Part shown: one piece after another, positions 43,210 through 56,700 of the stretch
How the letters are laid out: each line of letters starts with the position of its first letter
Position numbering within the stretch: position 1 is the stretch's first letter
Assembly: GCA_023079485.1 (NCBI GenBank)
Contig: CM041083.1
Location: forward strand, 59,669,847-59,733,846
Origin: Archilochus colubris
Lineage: Eukaryota; Chordata; Aves; Apodiformes; Trochilidae
DNA: 64,000 nt
Direction of reading: 5' to 3'
Translations under genes and position numbers: made by a program
Notes under the pieces: model-generated
Database searches by the model: none
The model's input: the letters and a program-made list of their open reading frames with translations, nothing else
What the model was told of the DNA's origin: nothing

Positions 43210-45018
43210 CTTTATGAGTCAGCAAAGTAAAATCTTTAGGAGGGAAAGAATAATTTTTCATCTCCCTTTTGATCTGAAGACTTCCATGCAATGCAGCTCA
43301 AGCCACTGAGAGCTCTGCCATTCAAAGGCCCTATGTATGCACCCTGCAGCATTTGTCCCATTCCAGCTACCACGTCAGAAGGAAAAGCAAGATGCAGTGG
43401 TTTGTCTTGACCTGTTCTTTGAGAAGAAAAAAACATCAAGACCCGTCAGTAGCTTGGTTATCTGAAGAGTTTTTCAGGCACACTTTCTTCACCTGCCTTG
43501 GAAAGAAGGTAGCCCTGGAAAGGCCTCTCTTTACCCTTCCTTTGACAAGACCACAGTGGGACCCACAGGCACCACCCCTGTGAGGCTCCAGGCAGGTCTG
43601 AGCCCACAGCAAGCCAGCCCACAGGCCTGGAGTACCCACACAGTTGTTCTTTTTGAAATCATTCAAGGAATGGATGCACAAAGAGGTCCCACAGCAAATA
43701 CAAGTATGTTGAGAGGTAAAAATGAGCAAGGAACCATAAGGCCTAAACAAAAGGAGCTAGAGGTAAAAATAAAACATTATCATGGTAGACTGGCTCTAAG
43801 TATGAAGATAATCCCTCTCCTTTTATCTCTATCTTCCTGCCTTTTCTGCACTATTTGGCTTCCTTAAAATAAGTTTCTAATCCAAAGTCTCCCAGCAAGA
43901 CAATGAAATGCAGATAGCTGACTTAAGCCTATGTAGGAATTTCTCTCTGAATTTCTCTTCTGTGCTCTGGTTACCCTTCACTAAACTGTTGTTTCTTAAA
44001 GACTGCAGCAGAAGATTAATTTGAATCTTTGGCTGTCTATAGCCTATTTGCCAAAAACAACTGGGACAGCCTTGCTACTGCCCCTCTGATGGTATAAAAC
44101 AGCATCAGCCCACCAGGTGACTGCTTTGCTCTGAGGAGTCAGCCAGTGGGTTAAACACTCCCTGGGCTCCGAGTGTCTTACCCCTGCCAGTGCCTTTAAG
44201 GAACAGCACTGTTCATTCCTGGAATATGCCAGACTGAATACAGCACATCCACTCTTTACCTTGGTGGTACTGCCATTTTCAAAGCAAGCACAGATTTTCA
44301 CCTTCTTTGCCATAAAATACCAGATAATCTTCTCTTGAAGTTTTGGGGGCAAGAGGAAAAAAATTAGTATCAATATAGCATCATTTTGCAGTCGGTTTCC
44401 TCAAAGCACAGGCATCCATTCAACGTGGTTATTCTGTCACCTGAAAATGCTTCTCACACCTCCCAATGCCTGGACAATATTCCACAGCTCAAACACTTGC
44501 AGTGATCACTTTATCATCTCTTGTGAACACAAATCTGCAGCATACTGAAAACGAACCTACAAGAATGGCACAAGACACATGGAAGCGAATATGCAAAGAA
44601 ATACAGAACTCTTCAGCTTTTCTTGGATTTTTATTCTAATAATATAATTATTATTATATTTATAATTTCCATCAGGGATGCTACTGGAGTTTTTCAGAAG
44701 TCAGAACTATGGAAAGTTACTCTGCACAAGGCTGGGGCCAAAATGGGCCAGCAAATACCTTATAGTGCAGCAATCATGTCATTACACTGGCATTTTCCAT
44801 GGAACAGTTACTTGTGCTCAGGATACAGCTTTATTTCCTTTATCCCTTCCTTTCCCAGCTCATATGGACACTTATATTGTCTAATTAGATAAAAATGCAT
44901 CTCCTGACAGGCAAGAGATGGTGATAGTACATCATCCTTCCTTCCATCCCTATTTAACCAGAGGCAGTTGAGAGGAAGTACTTTCAGGGAAGTGAAGTCC
45001 TATCTCCCTGCCTTATGC
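43210..45018 (-). repeat. 1.8-kb inverted duplication, copy 2
   Basis: This is the reverse complement of 7431-9255, running CTTTATGAGTCAGCAAAGT to CTGCCTTATGC. It keeps both small frames, on the - strand: 44044-44373 (109 codons, about 4-5 residue changes) and 43436-43750 (104 codons, shortened by a clean 15-base difference). It lies between direct repeats A and B, which the other copy lacks. This makes it the more likely original locus, with 7431-9255 as the derived copy (inference). No recognisable protein domain, LTR or TIR is seen. Confidence 0.9.
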
Positions 45019-45215
45019 AGATAGGGTTCAAACTGCCACATGCATGGAAGAGAGAAAACCCAAGGGAAAATAGGATGCCCTGAAAGGACAAGTGCGGATG
45101 TAATTTTTAACTGCTGGTCTTTTGCTCTGAGGGGGAAGGAGGGAAGGAATGAAGGACAGAGGGAGCGAAGGACAGAAGCAGTCAACCATGGAAGGAAGGA
45201 AGCAAGCAAGCATGC
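45019..45215 (+). repeat. Direct repeat B flanking duplication copy 2
   Basis: AGATAGGGTTCAAACTGCC begins directly at the core edge and matches repeat A to about 45100. After about 25 unrelated bases it continues as purine-rich sequence (GGGGGAAGGAGGGAAGGAA, GAAGGACAGAGGGAG, then AAGCAAGCAAGCATGC). This is comparable to the GGAA/ACAGAAGGA end of repeat A. Confidence 0.8.
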
Positions 45216-48200
45216 AAGCAAGGAAGGATAGTGTTAAATTCCCTCTTCTTTACTTATCCTTTCTCTACTCACTTAACTTTGGGTAGACTCAGTCCAGATA
45301 GCAAAGCTGGTATGTTGTTAATTGTCACCAGGTCTACAGTCTACCCCCACAGCCTGTGCTTTTGTGTCCTGTACTGTGATTTTTAAAGAATTCAGCTTCC
45401 TTTTGGGGACCAGTAGTGTGTTTCTGTTGCACTTGTGACCTGAGCTTTAAAGGCCATAAGAGGCTTATTTCCTTCAAAACAAAGTCAACTGAAGGAAACA
45501 GAGGCAGATGAATCAAGTGGGAAGGAATTGGGAAGGGAGTTTACTGGCTTAGAAATGGGTTTAGGGCCCTCCCAAGCATGCATCATCCAGACCTGCTGAG
45601 AACCTTCTGGACCCATTTCAGACCCTTTCCAACTCTTTTAAATAAATGCAAGGGAAGGTAGGAACCTCTCCCAATTTATATGACCTACCAAAATGAAGAT
45701 GGGTATTTTTAAATTTTATTTGTTTTCCAGGCATTTTGCATTTTTTTTTACAAACATTCTGGGACCATGAATTTTTCAGAATAGTGCAATGTAACTGAGC
45801 CTGCAACCTTCCTTCTGGATTTTTCAACCACTGTGCCTTTGCACTCTCAATCAACCTCCGAATCCCCCAGCAGAAGAATGTATGACTTAAAAGCCCTTTT
45901 AATAGCCGATTGTGTTGCACCCACCCCCCACCCCCCAAAAAAAATATAAGAAAATAAAAAAAACTGTGGCTTTAGCTGGGGAGAAAATGGTCTGCCAAGC
46001 AGTGAAGACAAATTTGTGATGAACATACTAGATGGTATGGTTCTTTAGATGTAACTCACCATCAGTGGGAAGGCTTTTCATTTTTCTGGATTCATTTTCA
46101 GAGAGTACCAACAGTCAGCACTTATGTTGCCAAGGCAGTTTGCAAACATTAAGTATAAAATACTTAAGTATTAAGTATAAATTCGTAATAAAATGAAGAA
46201 GAGAAGCAAAACTTGTATTCAGAGCTAGGGAAACTGAGTCCCATCTAGTTTGCCATTTTGCACAATCTCATGAAACAGATCAATTGTAGAGCTAGAAGAA
46301 GAAGCACTTACAAGCTGATGTGACTGCAGGACAGATGCTGCTCCTCTGTGATCCTGACAAGATGAGAGCTGATGCCTAGCTCTCAGCTCTGGACTATGGC
46401 ACTTGATATTTTGTTCTCTCACCACACACACACACACACAAAACAAACTTGGAGTAGCTTCTTGAAACGCTGGCTATCTTCTTTCTACTCTTTCTTGTCT
46501 TTTCATTTCTCACAGCAAGCTCTGTCTGCCTGCATACCTGTTTCTCAAGGAAGGATTGTTCAACAACACTTTTTGGCCAGGCTTGATCAGAGCAGCTAAT
46601 ATAGCTCCTCACCTATAGCCCAGCTGCAGTCTGTTGGATTTGTTCTCTTTTAGTATGTTGCCCATTTATCTTCTACACTGTGCAGTCCTCATTTCAGAGA
46701 AGCCTCCTGGTTGGCACTCTTTCACCATTTGTTTCCTGGAGAAACAGTGCGGGGTGATTCCATCCTGCCTCTGCTTTGCTAATGCCTTTTGGGAGCTCCT
46801 CCTGGCCCTGCACTTCGAGCAAAGCAGCCCCTTTGCTCTGAGAAGCTGTCCCCCAAGGAGGGTCCAGGCTGTTTGGGCTGCCAAGGAAGGGACAGGGGGA
46901 TCCGGGAGGGGACAGCATCTGCTGTGAAATGTCACGTTTCCTAATTGCAAAAAATCTCAGCCCCCTCAAAAATCTCTGCTCCTTTCCCACTCCTGGCATG
47001 AGTGGAGCAGAAATTGCTACTCTCTGGGAATTCTGCCCTGTATCATGAAAGAGTGGAGCTGATGGGCAGCCCTACCCTTTTCTTAAGCCTTTTCTAGCAG
47101 CCAGAGAAAGAGAGGAGAGTAAGAAGAGGTTTGTTTAGGGAAAAAGGTTGGAGGTAGAAACTTTATTGCAGAAGTGGGTTGGAAGCAACAGCTTAGTGGT
47201 CTTGGGTGAGACTAAAAGAAGTGCTGTATTCCAGAGGATGGGGATCAGAGGAGAGGGCCAAAAAGGGTGAGCGGACTGTGTACAAATAAAAAGGTTCCCT
47301 AAACCTCCTTTCTTCTTTCTTGGCCCCTGCCTAGATCTACCATTTGCTGAGAGTCTTCAAGCTCACTCTCAGACCTTTTCACCCCTCTGGTATCCACTTC
47401 TTCTCACTCCCCAACCCAGAACCTGTTCTGCTGCTGCTCAGAATTTCAATTTTACGTACAAAGCCAAGAACCTTTGGATAAGCTTAGGCCTGATATATAT
47501 CCAAACATTATTCTTTCTCTTCAGGGTTGTATGCCTTTCATACCACAAAGCTGCCACTTTTAGAAAGTTGCACTCGTGAACTTACTCTTCTAACTTTTGA
47601 GCCATGTGTAAGGCAAAGCATGTTCATTAGCAAAATCCTGTTTAGAAAAGGTAAAGTTTATTTAAACCTCTGATTTTCAAGTGCCTAAGGTTGTAATGCT
47701 GGATATGTGTGCTGCTTTGAGCCAGGGCAGAACCAACAAATCTGTAAAGGTTTAATGCTGCAATTAAATGAATGACAGTGTGCAAAACAGATTGAAACCA
47801 AAAAGCTTCCTTCAGTTGTTTGTGATCTGAGAAAATGTGTTTCCTGTATTGCAGACAAGGCATTCAGGAAGGCATTCAGAAGGCATTCAGGCATTCAGAA
47901 GGAAACAAATATTAAGAATTTTGAAAGTAGTATTGGCCTAAGTCCTATGCTCTAAGATAGATACTTCTTGTTACCACTTGGTCAAGTTTCAAAGCAGAAA
48001 ATGTAATACCTATTTTCTTGGGTGATATTAGCCTCTTGACTTCTCTCTCTCTCTGCTCTCCCCTGATGTCAGAAATGTTGAGGTAAAGGTTCAATGGATG
48101 TTACCATTTCTTTCCTGTGCAGTGCTGCTTTTTGACTGTCATACTAACATTTTAGGACTGCTGGCAATTCTTGTAAATTAGAAGAGCATTCAAGCTTATC

Positions 48201-50672
48201 TGTGGTAGTCCAGAGTGGTTGTGAAAATGTGAGAAATGTCATTTCTCTTCTTTTCTAAGGACACTAGTGCATGTGCAGAGTTCAGCCTGTGTCAGGACCA
48301 AGTACACAATCCAGTAGACCAGAAGCATATTAGGTGCTTTATATAAGTGAATGGAAATAGGTTCAAAATCTTTAAAACCATCTTGCTTTTCCTTCAAATA
48401 TAACTTTGATATTAGAAATCATGTTCATAAGCAAGCAACCTCCTTCACACATCTGAACCCAAATACCATAACCACAAACCTTGGAATACCCAAACTTTAA
48501 ATAGTCCAAATAAAATCCTTCACAGTAATCACTTTTCCAATTTCCCTGGCTTTAGGCTTGTGATAACATGTCACAGTTTCTCAAGTCATTATAATATCTT
48601 CCAGAAAATTCCAGACTTCACATATAAGATATCAGAAGTAAAATACCTTGTAAAATGCAAATACATTTAAAACCTCACAGTTCATAGAGCAATAAAAAAA
48701 AAAAGAGCTCAAAACCAAGCTGGTTGTTCCTTCACAGATCACCTCCAGGGTTGCTGAGCTGTGGTGAAAGTTTTTTTTTCTCACTTGATAAGAATAATGT
48801 GTTTATTGCGTGGGCAGAATGCAATTTATGAGGTCTATTTATTTCTTGGGGTTTGAATTGAGGTGTGCCATGTTTGTTCTCCAGGTTAACATCCTTGGTT
48901 TTCTTTAAAGGAAGTCCCTGATCTTCCACACTGTGAAGAAAATTATGGAAAAAAGTCTGCACCTGAGTCTGCAGGCAGCCTGAAACCATGGCTTGTGGAC
49001 ATGGCAGAAGTTGTGCTGGTAGCTTACCTGTTTGGTGCCTGGTTACTGTAATTTCAGGGGAAACATCACCACTTGTTGCACTGCTGAGCAGCGTGGTAAA
49101 GGGATATGCACAGGTCAGTTTTAACTATTCCTTAGTTTTGGTCTCTGAAACTCTCGTAAGAAATGCCTGGCAGAACATGCATAAAAGCACTTTTAAGAGC
49201 TGCAGGATTTTGGGCTGATGTTTTGCTTTTTTATCTCAAATACCTTAGTTCTCAGTTCCAATTTAGCTTAGGATGGCACTTTGTGAATGATGCTTTAGAA
49301 AATATCACTGCTTGTTTGTCCCAGCTTCAACTCTTGACATACATCCATGTTTTATAGATGAATAAATACTTAATTGTCACTTAGCAGTGTAACTGTTGCT
49401 TAAGTCAAAATGTCTGTTTGATTTTTCAAGAGTTTAAATATTTTATAAAGCATTTAATTTGTTTTTGTTGGTACATAGAGACAGTGGTGCTTTAAATATA
49501 TTAGAAAGTAATTCAGTTTGAGAATTGAGTCTTTCAGTCTGAACTACTAATATCTGAAAGTGCCTTTGATGTACCTGTAATGGCATTGAAATTGTCACAG
49601 GAAAAAAATCTGTTAGTGAAAGGGTATTTTATAAAAGATCCATTAGCCCTGTATCTTTCCCTTGGTCAAAAGAAAGGATTTGCTGGTGATAATGGCTCTC
49701 AAAAACACATTCCTCATCTTCCTTAGATCAGATTCTGGTTTAGAGAATTACATTAGGCTTTCAGATATTGGCAATTTGCTGAACATTTTCCTGTTCCTCA
49801 TCTTGGGAAAAAAAGTGCTTGTTACGCTAACAAGTGTCAGAACCCGTAGATTCTATTTATTGCCCTTTACAAAGTGCTTGTCGCTGTGATGTTCAGGGAC
49901 TGTAGAAGCATTAAAAACAGCAAGGAAGCTGTCTTGGAGGAGCTGGTGTGACTTGTTATGCTGGGTATGTTATAATGTTAAGTACTGTGAAACTGGGATG
50001 GGGAATGGACACGAGTAACCCAAAAAATTATTTGGAGGAAGATGTAAAATACTGCTACTTACATGAGCAACTTCAGTCTGTAGCCATGCCAGAGCTGGGG
50101 CAACATCCGTGCTGTGATTCACAGCTGTACCCCTGTGTCTTCATTCCCTCCACCCCACTTCAGATGTCCCTGGTGGGTATCCCCACCCTCTTTGCAGATG
50201 TGTGAGCACAGCAACACTCCATCACTCTTTCAAGTGGAGAAAGTACTGGTATAATTTGTTACATAGAGATTAAAGAGTTTATTTTATTGTTTGGGAGAGG
50301 ATTGGTGGGGGAGAACCACCTGGCTGCCCCTGGATCTATCATATTCCTCCTCCACTACTCCAGCCTGATGGAGAATTAGGGCTGAGAGCAGTGGCAGTCA
50401 CACACCTCCCAGCTGGTGCCCACTGGGCTGTCTGCAGGCATGGGTGGCTACCTCTCACCTTAGATCAAGGTATCCTTTCAGTGGTTTCTTTGCAAGTTTG
50501 GAGGCTTTAGTATTGTCTGCTCCTTAAAGGAGAAATGTGTCTTCTTCTGTAACCACACAATCACGAGAGGATTTACCAGGGTATAGGTGGGCATATAGGT
50601 GATACACAGGTTGTTGTATCACTAGGTTGCTTCTTCACTGAAATGTCCCAGTGTTGGGACACAGCACAGAGC
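45216..50672 (+). other. TMEM178B: Intron 2, unannotated stretch
   Basis: No gene or confident transposon is seen. Simple sequence: CCACCCCCCACCCCCC at 45920-45935 followed by A8, (CA)9 at 46423-46440, CTCTCTCTCTCT near 48043, and a GGCATTCAG(AA) minisatellite at 47859-47903. Confidence 0.6.
47859..47903 (+). repeat. Short GGCATTCAG tandem
   Basis: Four units of GGCATTCAG, with or without GAA/AA linkers, lie in 45 bases. This is a local slippage product with no coding consequence. Confidence 0.8.
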
Positions 50673-50698
50673 TGTGCTTTAACCTAGGTTAAAGCACA
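50673..50698. repeat. 26-bp perfect palindrome
   Basis: TGTGCTTTAACCT is followed at once by its exact reverse complement AGGTTAAAGCACA, with no spacer. A 7-bp-arm hairpin (TGTCCCA/TGGGACA) lies just upstream at 50644-50661. A T24 run follows at 50778-50801. Confidence 0.95.
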
Positions 50699-50777
50699 TT
50701 TTTTAAAGAGAGCTTCATGAATCAGTTTTAAATTCGTTCTTCTCAGTGACATTTAGCTATAGGAAACTGAAAGCACC

Positions 50778-50801
50778 TTTTTTTTTTTTTTTTTTTTTTT
50801 T
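50778..50801 (+). repeat. T24 homopolymer
   Basis: A pure run of 24 T. A similar T20 run lies at 54359-54378. Neither is linked to a recognisable retroposon body. Confidence 0.95.
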
Positions 50802-53559
50802 AACAAGACAGTTCAAGCACAGTTTTTGATAAGTCAACAGCAGCACAACTGTGAGTGGAAGGTCTGAAGCCCAGGACTGGAGCAGAGGGTCAGCAGCCCA
50901 AGGCTCACCTTCACCTTCTGAACCCAAAGCAAGGTTCTCCCATTGGCTGACTGAATTATGCAAAGGTTTTATAGACAGTCTCTAGCTTTCCAGTCACCAA
51001 AACTGCTCCTTCTGCCCATGTCACAGCCATAGCATCTTGCAGTAGTTTCTGGGCATTTGACTGTTGGGTTTTTTTGGGAAAAAAAATTCTATCAAAAGAT
51101 AACCACGTGAGCAGAATCAACAAGTTTAATTGCTTCATATACAAACAGAAATTCCTGCAAACATTGCTTTATAAATTGAAAGGGGTTATTTACCCCAGAA
51201 ATTTTGAAGGAAACACAAGTTTTTAAACAAACTTTTCATTTTGAAATTTTCTTTACATCTATTTTTGGACTCATCTCAAATGCTGATGTTGTAGTAACCA
51301 GTAAAATGAAAATGGCGTCTTCAGCTAGTTTTAACAAGAACTGTGATTTCTGTGTACATTTGTATCTTTGTAACACAAGAGGTGTCACATGTTTACCCTT
51401 CATGGAGATGAATCTGGTGCTTGGAAGTCCCTTCCAATTCAGTATTCCTGAGATGAAGATAATCTGGATGAGTGGCTAAGATCCTAAATGTTAGATTGTC
51501 CTTTTTATTTTATATCATCCTATTCTATTCTTACTGTACAAAAGAAGCACAGCGTGCTGGAGAAACAAAAAAAAAGAAAAAAAAAAAAGAAAAAAATAAG
51601 TAATCTTTGCGTAGTGGAAGGGTCCCCTGAAATAGTGTCAGCTTGACACTGTTTCTGACCTCATGCCTTTGCTTTCCTTCCTTCCCCCCATGTTCTCCTT
51701 CTTGGTCCAGTTTTTCACTAAGATATAGGAAGTGGATCAATGGACTGGGGGCAGGAGGCTTCTCAGGTCCCCTGGTCCTGGGTGGAATTGACTGCTGGTG
51801 AAGTGGACTCTCATTCTGTATTAAAGGCTAAGGCCAAGCCCTCTTGCTCATTAGGAAACTGGAGTCAAGGGGCAAACATTTTTTTTGTGTTTTGACAAAA
51901 GATGAACAATTGCATTTGCAGAGGTAATTTGGGAGAGTGTAAAAGCTGTCAGCATAACTAGATGTGTGTGTTGATGTGCAGAAACTTTGTCTTTTGAAAA
52001 TATGTTTTTCCTGACCATGTATTTCCTCGTGGTCTGGTGTATGTGAAAGGATGGGCACATAAAAATGACTGCAGGAGTGCCTGCAAGTTTCTAGACAGAC
52101 GGCCATTTTCTGTAGTTCTAGATGTGACAGGTTGCTCAGTGGCTATCACCTTCTTCAGGGAAGATGGCTGAGTGATACGCTCTGAACTCTTGCTGCCTTG
52201 TGCCATGTGTGGCATCTGCATCTCTGCAAAAGGGACTTCAAAGTGCCACCATTTTAATCTGATGACTTGCCACAATCACTGCTTGCCTATGCAAACCTTT
52301 GGCTCTGGTCTTCTTTTTAAACTGTTTTCTCATTCTGTTTCATAAAAAAGAACTCCACAGGACTCCCCAGTAAAACAGACATGAAAAATAGAGTTTGACC
52401 ATGACTCTAGTGGTCAGCATTGCTCTGCAGCCTACAGGGCTGCTGTGCAGTGCAGATCACTCTTATTTTCCCCCCTTCAATAGCTAGTAAGAGCCACTCT
52501 GGCCTGGGGCCACCCATCCATCTTAGTCTTAATTTTATTGCATAAGCTGTGCAGTGGTACAGGACTTCTTTTTTAGTGTGGTCTGAGAGGCCAGAGGTTG
52601 CCCTCTCCTCCTCTCCTTCCTGTAGATGATGTTGCTGTTTCATCCATTTGCTTGTCATGGGAGGGTTGTCAGCAAGTGGTTGTGAACAAGGGAAGGCAGA
52701 TGTGTGCTTACGTGGTACATGAAGACATATGGGGAACTGAAGGTGAGCTTTGAGGTACATGAGTGTCCAAGGTAAGCTGTGTTACACTGGAGTAGGCATA
52801 TTTGTGGCAGCTGAAAGCTGTTTTGTAAATCTAAAATATATTACGGCGTTTTTTTGCAAAATAACAACAATTTTTTTTAATTGTTCATTATGGGAGCAAA
52901 TGGTCTCTTCTAGGAATATAAATAAGGCATTTCACATCATTTGGAAGAAGCAGTTGGTAGCAGTGTGGCAGCAAAACATCTTAGCAAATTTAAGCACTGT
53001 CATCTCCACAGAAAACTGTTCAGGTTTTGTCCTTTTATCTTTCCTTTTTATTTCTGAGTTTCTTCTGCACATGTCCAGCAGGTAATATCCCTCTGATAGT
53101 GTAGTCTTCAGGCACACCTGCCTGGAGAGATGCACCTCCTCCCTCCTTCCAAATACTGAAATCTTCATTTTCTCACATCAGTGAGTATATATTAAGGAGT
53201 GGGTGGTAAAGGGAAGGATATTATTTGACAGCTAATATTGTAAATGCTGTCTAGTGTGGTTTGTGTATGGGAGCAGTAATAGCTACTGCTGCTGTGGTTT
53301 TGTTGCTGCAGGGAAAACGCAATAAACAGGAATTTCAGAAGAAGAGCTGGTGATGAAAAAAGGTCCTGGGATTTCATTTGTTCCTACTGTTCTACCACTG
53401 TTAAATCTCCGTTCTTATCCTACTGGAATAAAATATAGATCTCAACAGATCCTGGCGTGCTATAGATGTACTATATAAAAGCAATATACATACCTGCTTC
53501 CATTAAAATTCATCTGTAAGGGTCCTCAGTGGAAAACAGTGACATTGTGTTTCATAATC
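50802..53559 (+). other. TMEM178B: Intron 2, unannotated stretch
   Basis: No gene or transposon is recognised. An A-rich run lies at 51567-51598. Confidence 0.6.
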
Positions 53560-53770
53560 ACTTTCATTTCAGGATCCCAAAACACTCTACAAAGACTAAT
53601 CACTCATCTTTATGCTGCCCTGTGGTAAGTTAGCATTACTGTTCTCCTTTCATAGGTGAAAAAGTTGGGATGCTCCATAACCAAATCATAAGCCAGTAAC
53701 AAAGCTGGGAAGAATTCACACATCTGATCTGGCTCACTTTATCCACTAGGCCATACTTTTTCCTTGCAAC
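53560..53770 (+). mobile_element. MIR-like SINE relic (longer copy)
   Basis: GGATCCCAAAACACTCTACA, then GCTGCCCTGTGGTAAGTTAG, TTACTGTTCTCCTTTCATAG, GTGAAAAAGTTGGGATGC, CAGTAACAAAGCTGGGAAG and TTTATCCACTAGGCCATAC keep the full order of a MIR-type core SINE. They run from the 'cactttacaaa' box through 'ccattttacagatgggga' to 'ctaaccactagaccat'. It is the most complete of the old SINE copies here. Confidence 0.65.
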
Positions 53771-56700
53771 CTCAGCAGTGTTTGCCACTGCACATTATTT
53801 ATTGGTTCCCCTGCTTAAAGCTCCATGTTTCCCTCTTTTACTCTTCCTTTTTTGTCAAGGCACCTATTATTTCAAGGGTTTCAGAACACATAGAGGAACA
53901 AAACTGCAAAAGAATAAAATGCAACTTCTTACCTTATTAAAGGAATGCATTTAATGTGTGCCCTGGCAGTAGAAGAAGAAAAAAAGATAGTTCTCTCCTT
54001 CCTTTGCACATGTAGGCTGTGCTTCTGGAGATTCCTGGAGAAAGCTGTTGCCTGACTTCCTAAGATGCTCAGCTACAGTGTGTGATAACAGTACATAAAC
54101 TCAGTATTTTGTTATAATTCCCCTTCCAGAATCACTGAAGAATATTTGGTTAGCCAGAAAGTTGTACGCTGTGGCCTGGAGATGTTGTGGGTGCATTCAT
54201 TAATTGCTTGGTTGCCTTTTCTCTGCCTGTCCATTGCTGCATGTCTGAAGGGAGGCATAAAGGACAGTGGGGTTTCTCAAATGGTTAAGAGATCTCTTTG
54301 GTTTTTTGCACTGCCTCGTTTTCCCTGGGAATACTTGGTTTGACTATTTTGTTTTTTCTTTTTTTTTTTTTTTTTTTTGGTGGGGTGGGCAGTGCCAGGA
54401 TGGTTCTACATACTTTTCAGAGAAGCATTTTTGAGGGGGGAAGGTGAGTAAGCAACGAGATGTTCCTTAAGCCTTAGCTCTGTTCTGACTCAGGCAGGGC
54501 TTAAGTATTTTTCTTATGTGAGGCTGTCATGCATTGCCCTGTTACTGATGGAATGAACAGGGATTTGCACATTTAAGAATAGTTCACATCAAAAATCGGA
54601 CTCTATAGGGTTTTCTGACAGAACTTAATCTTCCTTTCCTCAATACTGGATGTTACTTTTTATGGTTTAGTCTTTCCCTAGTCTTTTAACATGATTTATG
54701 CCATATCCTCAATCCTGAATCTTTCTGCATCATCTGGTAAAGCAAAACATCTCTCTGATTGCTTTCTCTACTTTCTTCATTACAGTCAGTCATTCTGAAA
54801 ATATAACAAACATTTCTCTGTGATCAAATGCATGTGTTTTATTAAACAAATCCTTCCCTCTAGCTGAGGTTTCCCTGAAGCCCACTAGGATTAACTGTGG
54901 GGTGCAGCTTCCGAGTCTAGCTGAAGTTTGGCCCTGTAGGACTCTAGTCCTAGTAGGATGTGAAGTCAGTAGAACACATTAAGAGGAATCATGGAATAAG
55001 CTAATTTCTATTTATGGTAATTAAACCAAATTTTGTTTCTCTAACTAGAGTGAAAGAAATTAGAGTGGGAGTTTTCAAAGTTTCTTTATCAGAATTCCCT
55101 GAATTTTTTCCTTCTGATGAGCTCTGTGCCCAAGGAGGCCCATCTGCTGCCTCCACTCAGCTTCTCTTATGAGGACTTCTATTGCTTTGTGTCTTTGGTA
55201 CACCATCTGGACACTGGCTCATGCCCTGACTTGCAACATTTGAAGCAGGGAAACCCTTCAGTAGAGATAGCTGTGATCTGGCCAGTCTTCTGCTCTTGCT
55301 GATGCAGTGTCTTCCACTGTTTTATGGTTTAATTTCACTCTATGAAAAGGCTGTCTCTGCTGATAACTCTCAAAGATCACAACCATTGACTTTAGCATTG
55401 TGGCTGATCATTTTCAGACTGTAACCTGATCCACCCTTGGATCATTTGCTTCTTCTCATGGCTGAACTGGAGAGTGACTGATTCAGCCCAGCAGCACTGA
55501 GTACGTAAGGCTCTACAGCTACACCCCTTAAGCTACTCCAATATTTTGTGTATTGTAGTGCGTAACTTATCTCAGTGAAGGACTACGGGTGCAGAAGGGT
55601 TAACAAGATAGGGGATTAGTCTTCATGTACATGAGGCCCAGATGGTGTGCTTAATTACTCTGGCCAGCCCTGGCACCATTCTGCTCCAGAGGGAATTAAA
55701 TGAGGAATGGTGTGTCAGAGACTCTTCCTTTCCAATCTCCCCAGAGCAGTTCAGCGGCACAAGCTCCACAACGCACTATGTGTCAAACATGCCCAAGACA
55801 AAGTGGCTTTGGGGTGGAGCTACCCTTGAGGTTCTTGGCTGGGCTTTTATACACTCTGCATGCCATCAGGGCTGCACAGGGACTGCCTCATTACAAGTGA
55901 CTCCAGGACATCATCTTCTTTGCAGAAGCAGGCAAATTCTGATTGTAAGCATGTCTCTAATGCTCACAGCTCGTAGAGTCTCAAATGCACAATGAGAGCT
56001 TGCTCTGTTAATTTTACTGTTAATCCAGTTTCCTCACTGCTCAGTATCACATGCATGGAAACACACTATCTTGATGGCTTGCTTGGCAGTACACCTATTC
56101 CCAGACAGGGCTTATAGGTTGCTGTCAGGAGGAAAAACCCAAAATACATCCACAGGATGTGCAGGCTCTATTTTTGCTTCTTATGTGTGTCTCTGCAGAG
56201 CAAGGCTGCACATCAGTGGAATGCAGATGGCCCCATGGCAAGATGTGAGCTGACCCCAGATGGTGCAGCTCATCCTTTCCTAAGGAGTTATGGCCTGGCT
56301 GCAGTGGCTGAGTCCCCAGTTGGATCTGCTCTTGCCTGCAGCACCAGGTCTAGTAACCAGCTGTTAGGAGGAAGCTGGCTGTTCTTGTTTGCTTAGCAGA
56401 GCAGTGACTGACACGTGGATGCCTTACTGTACTGGCCACATTCTCTCTTCCCATAACAGCCAGACGTTGTAAGTGATCAAAATGCTGGAGAATTAAGATT
56501 TTTAGGAGGGGCTGATGAAATTAGAAAGGCACTTAAGACTATCAAGGTGCTTTAAATATTAAAGTCCTGTTTTCACACTGAACCTCTGTGCTATTCTGCA
56601 TTTGGCAAAAATGTGTCATACTTGGATTTTTGTAGGAAATAAAGATTCCTCTTCCTCTCCTTCTTCCTTGCTCCTTCCTCCTTCTTCCTTCTTCTTTCCT

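Noticed and set aside
46085..46240. Possible further MIR-like relic (GCAGTTTGCAAACATTAAG, GGGAAACTGAG).
   Set aside because: Only two short boxes fit and the order between them breaks down at an AAGTATTAAGTATAA repeat.
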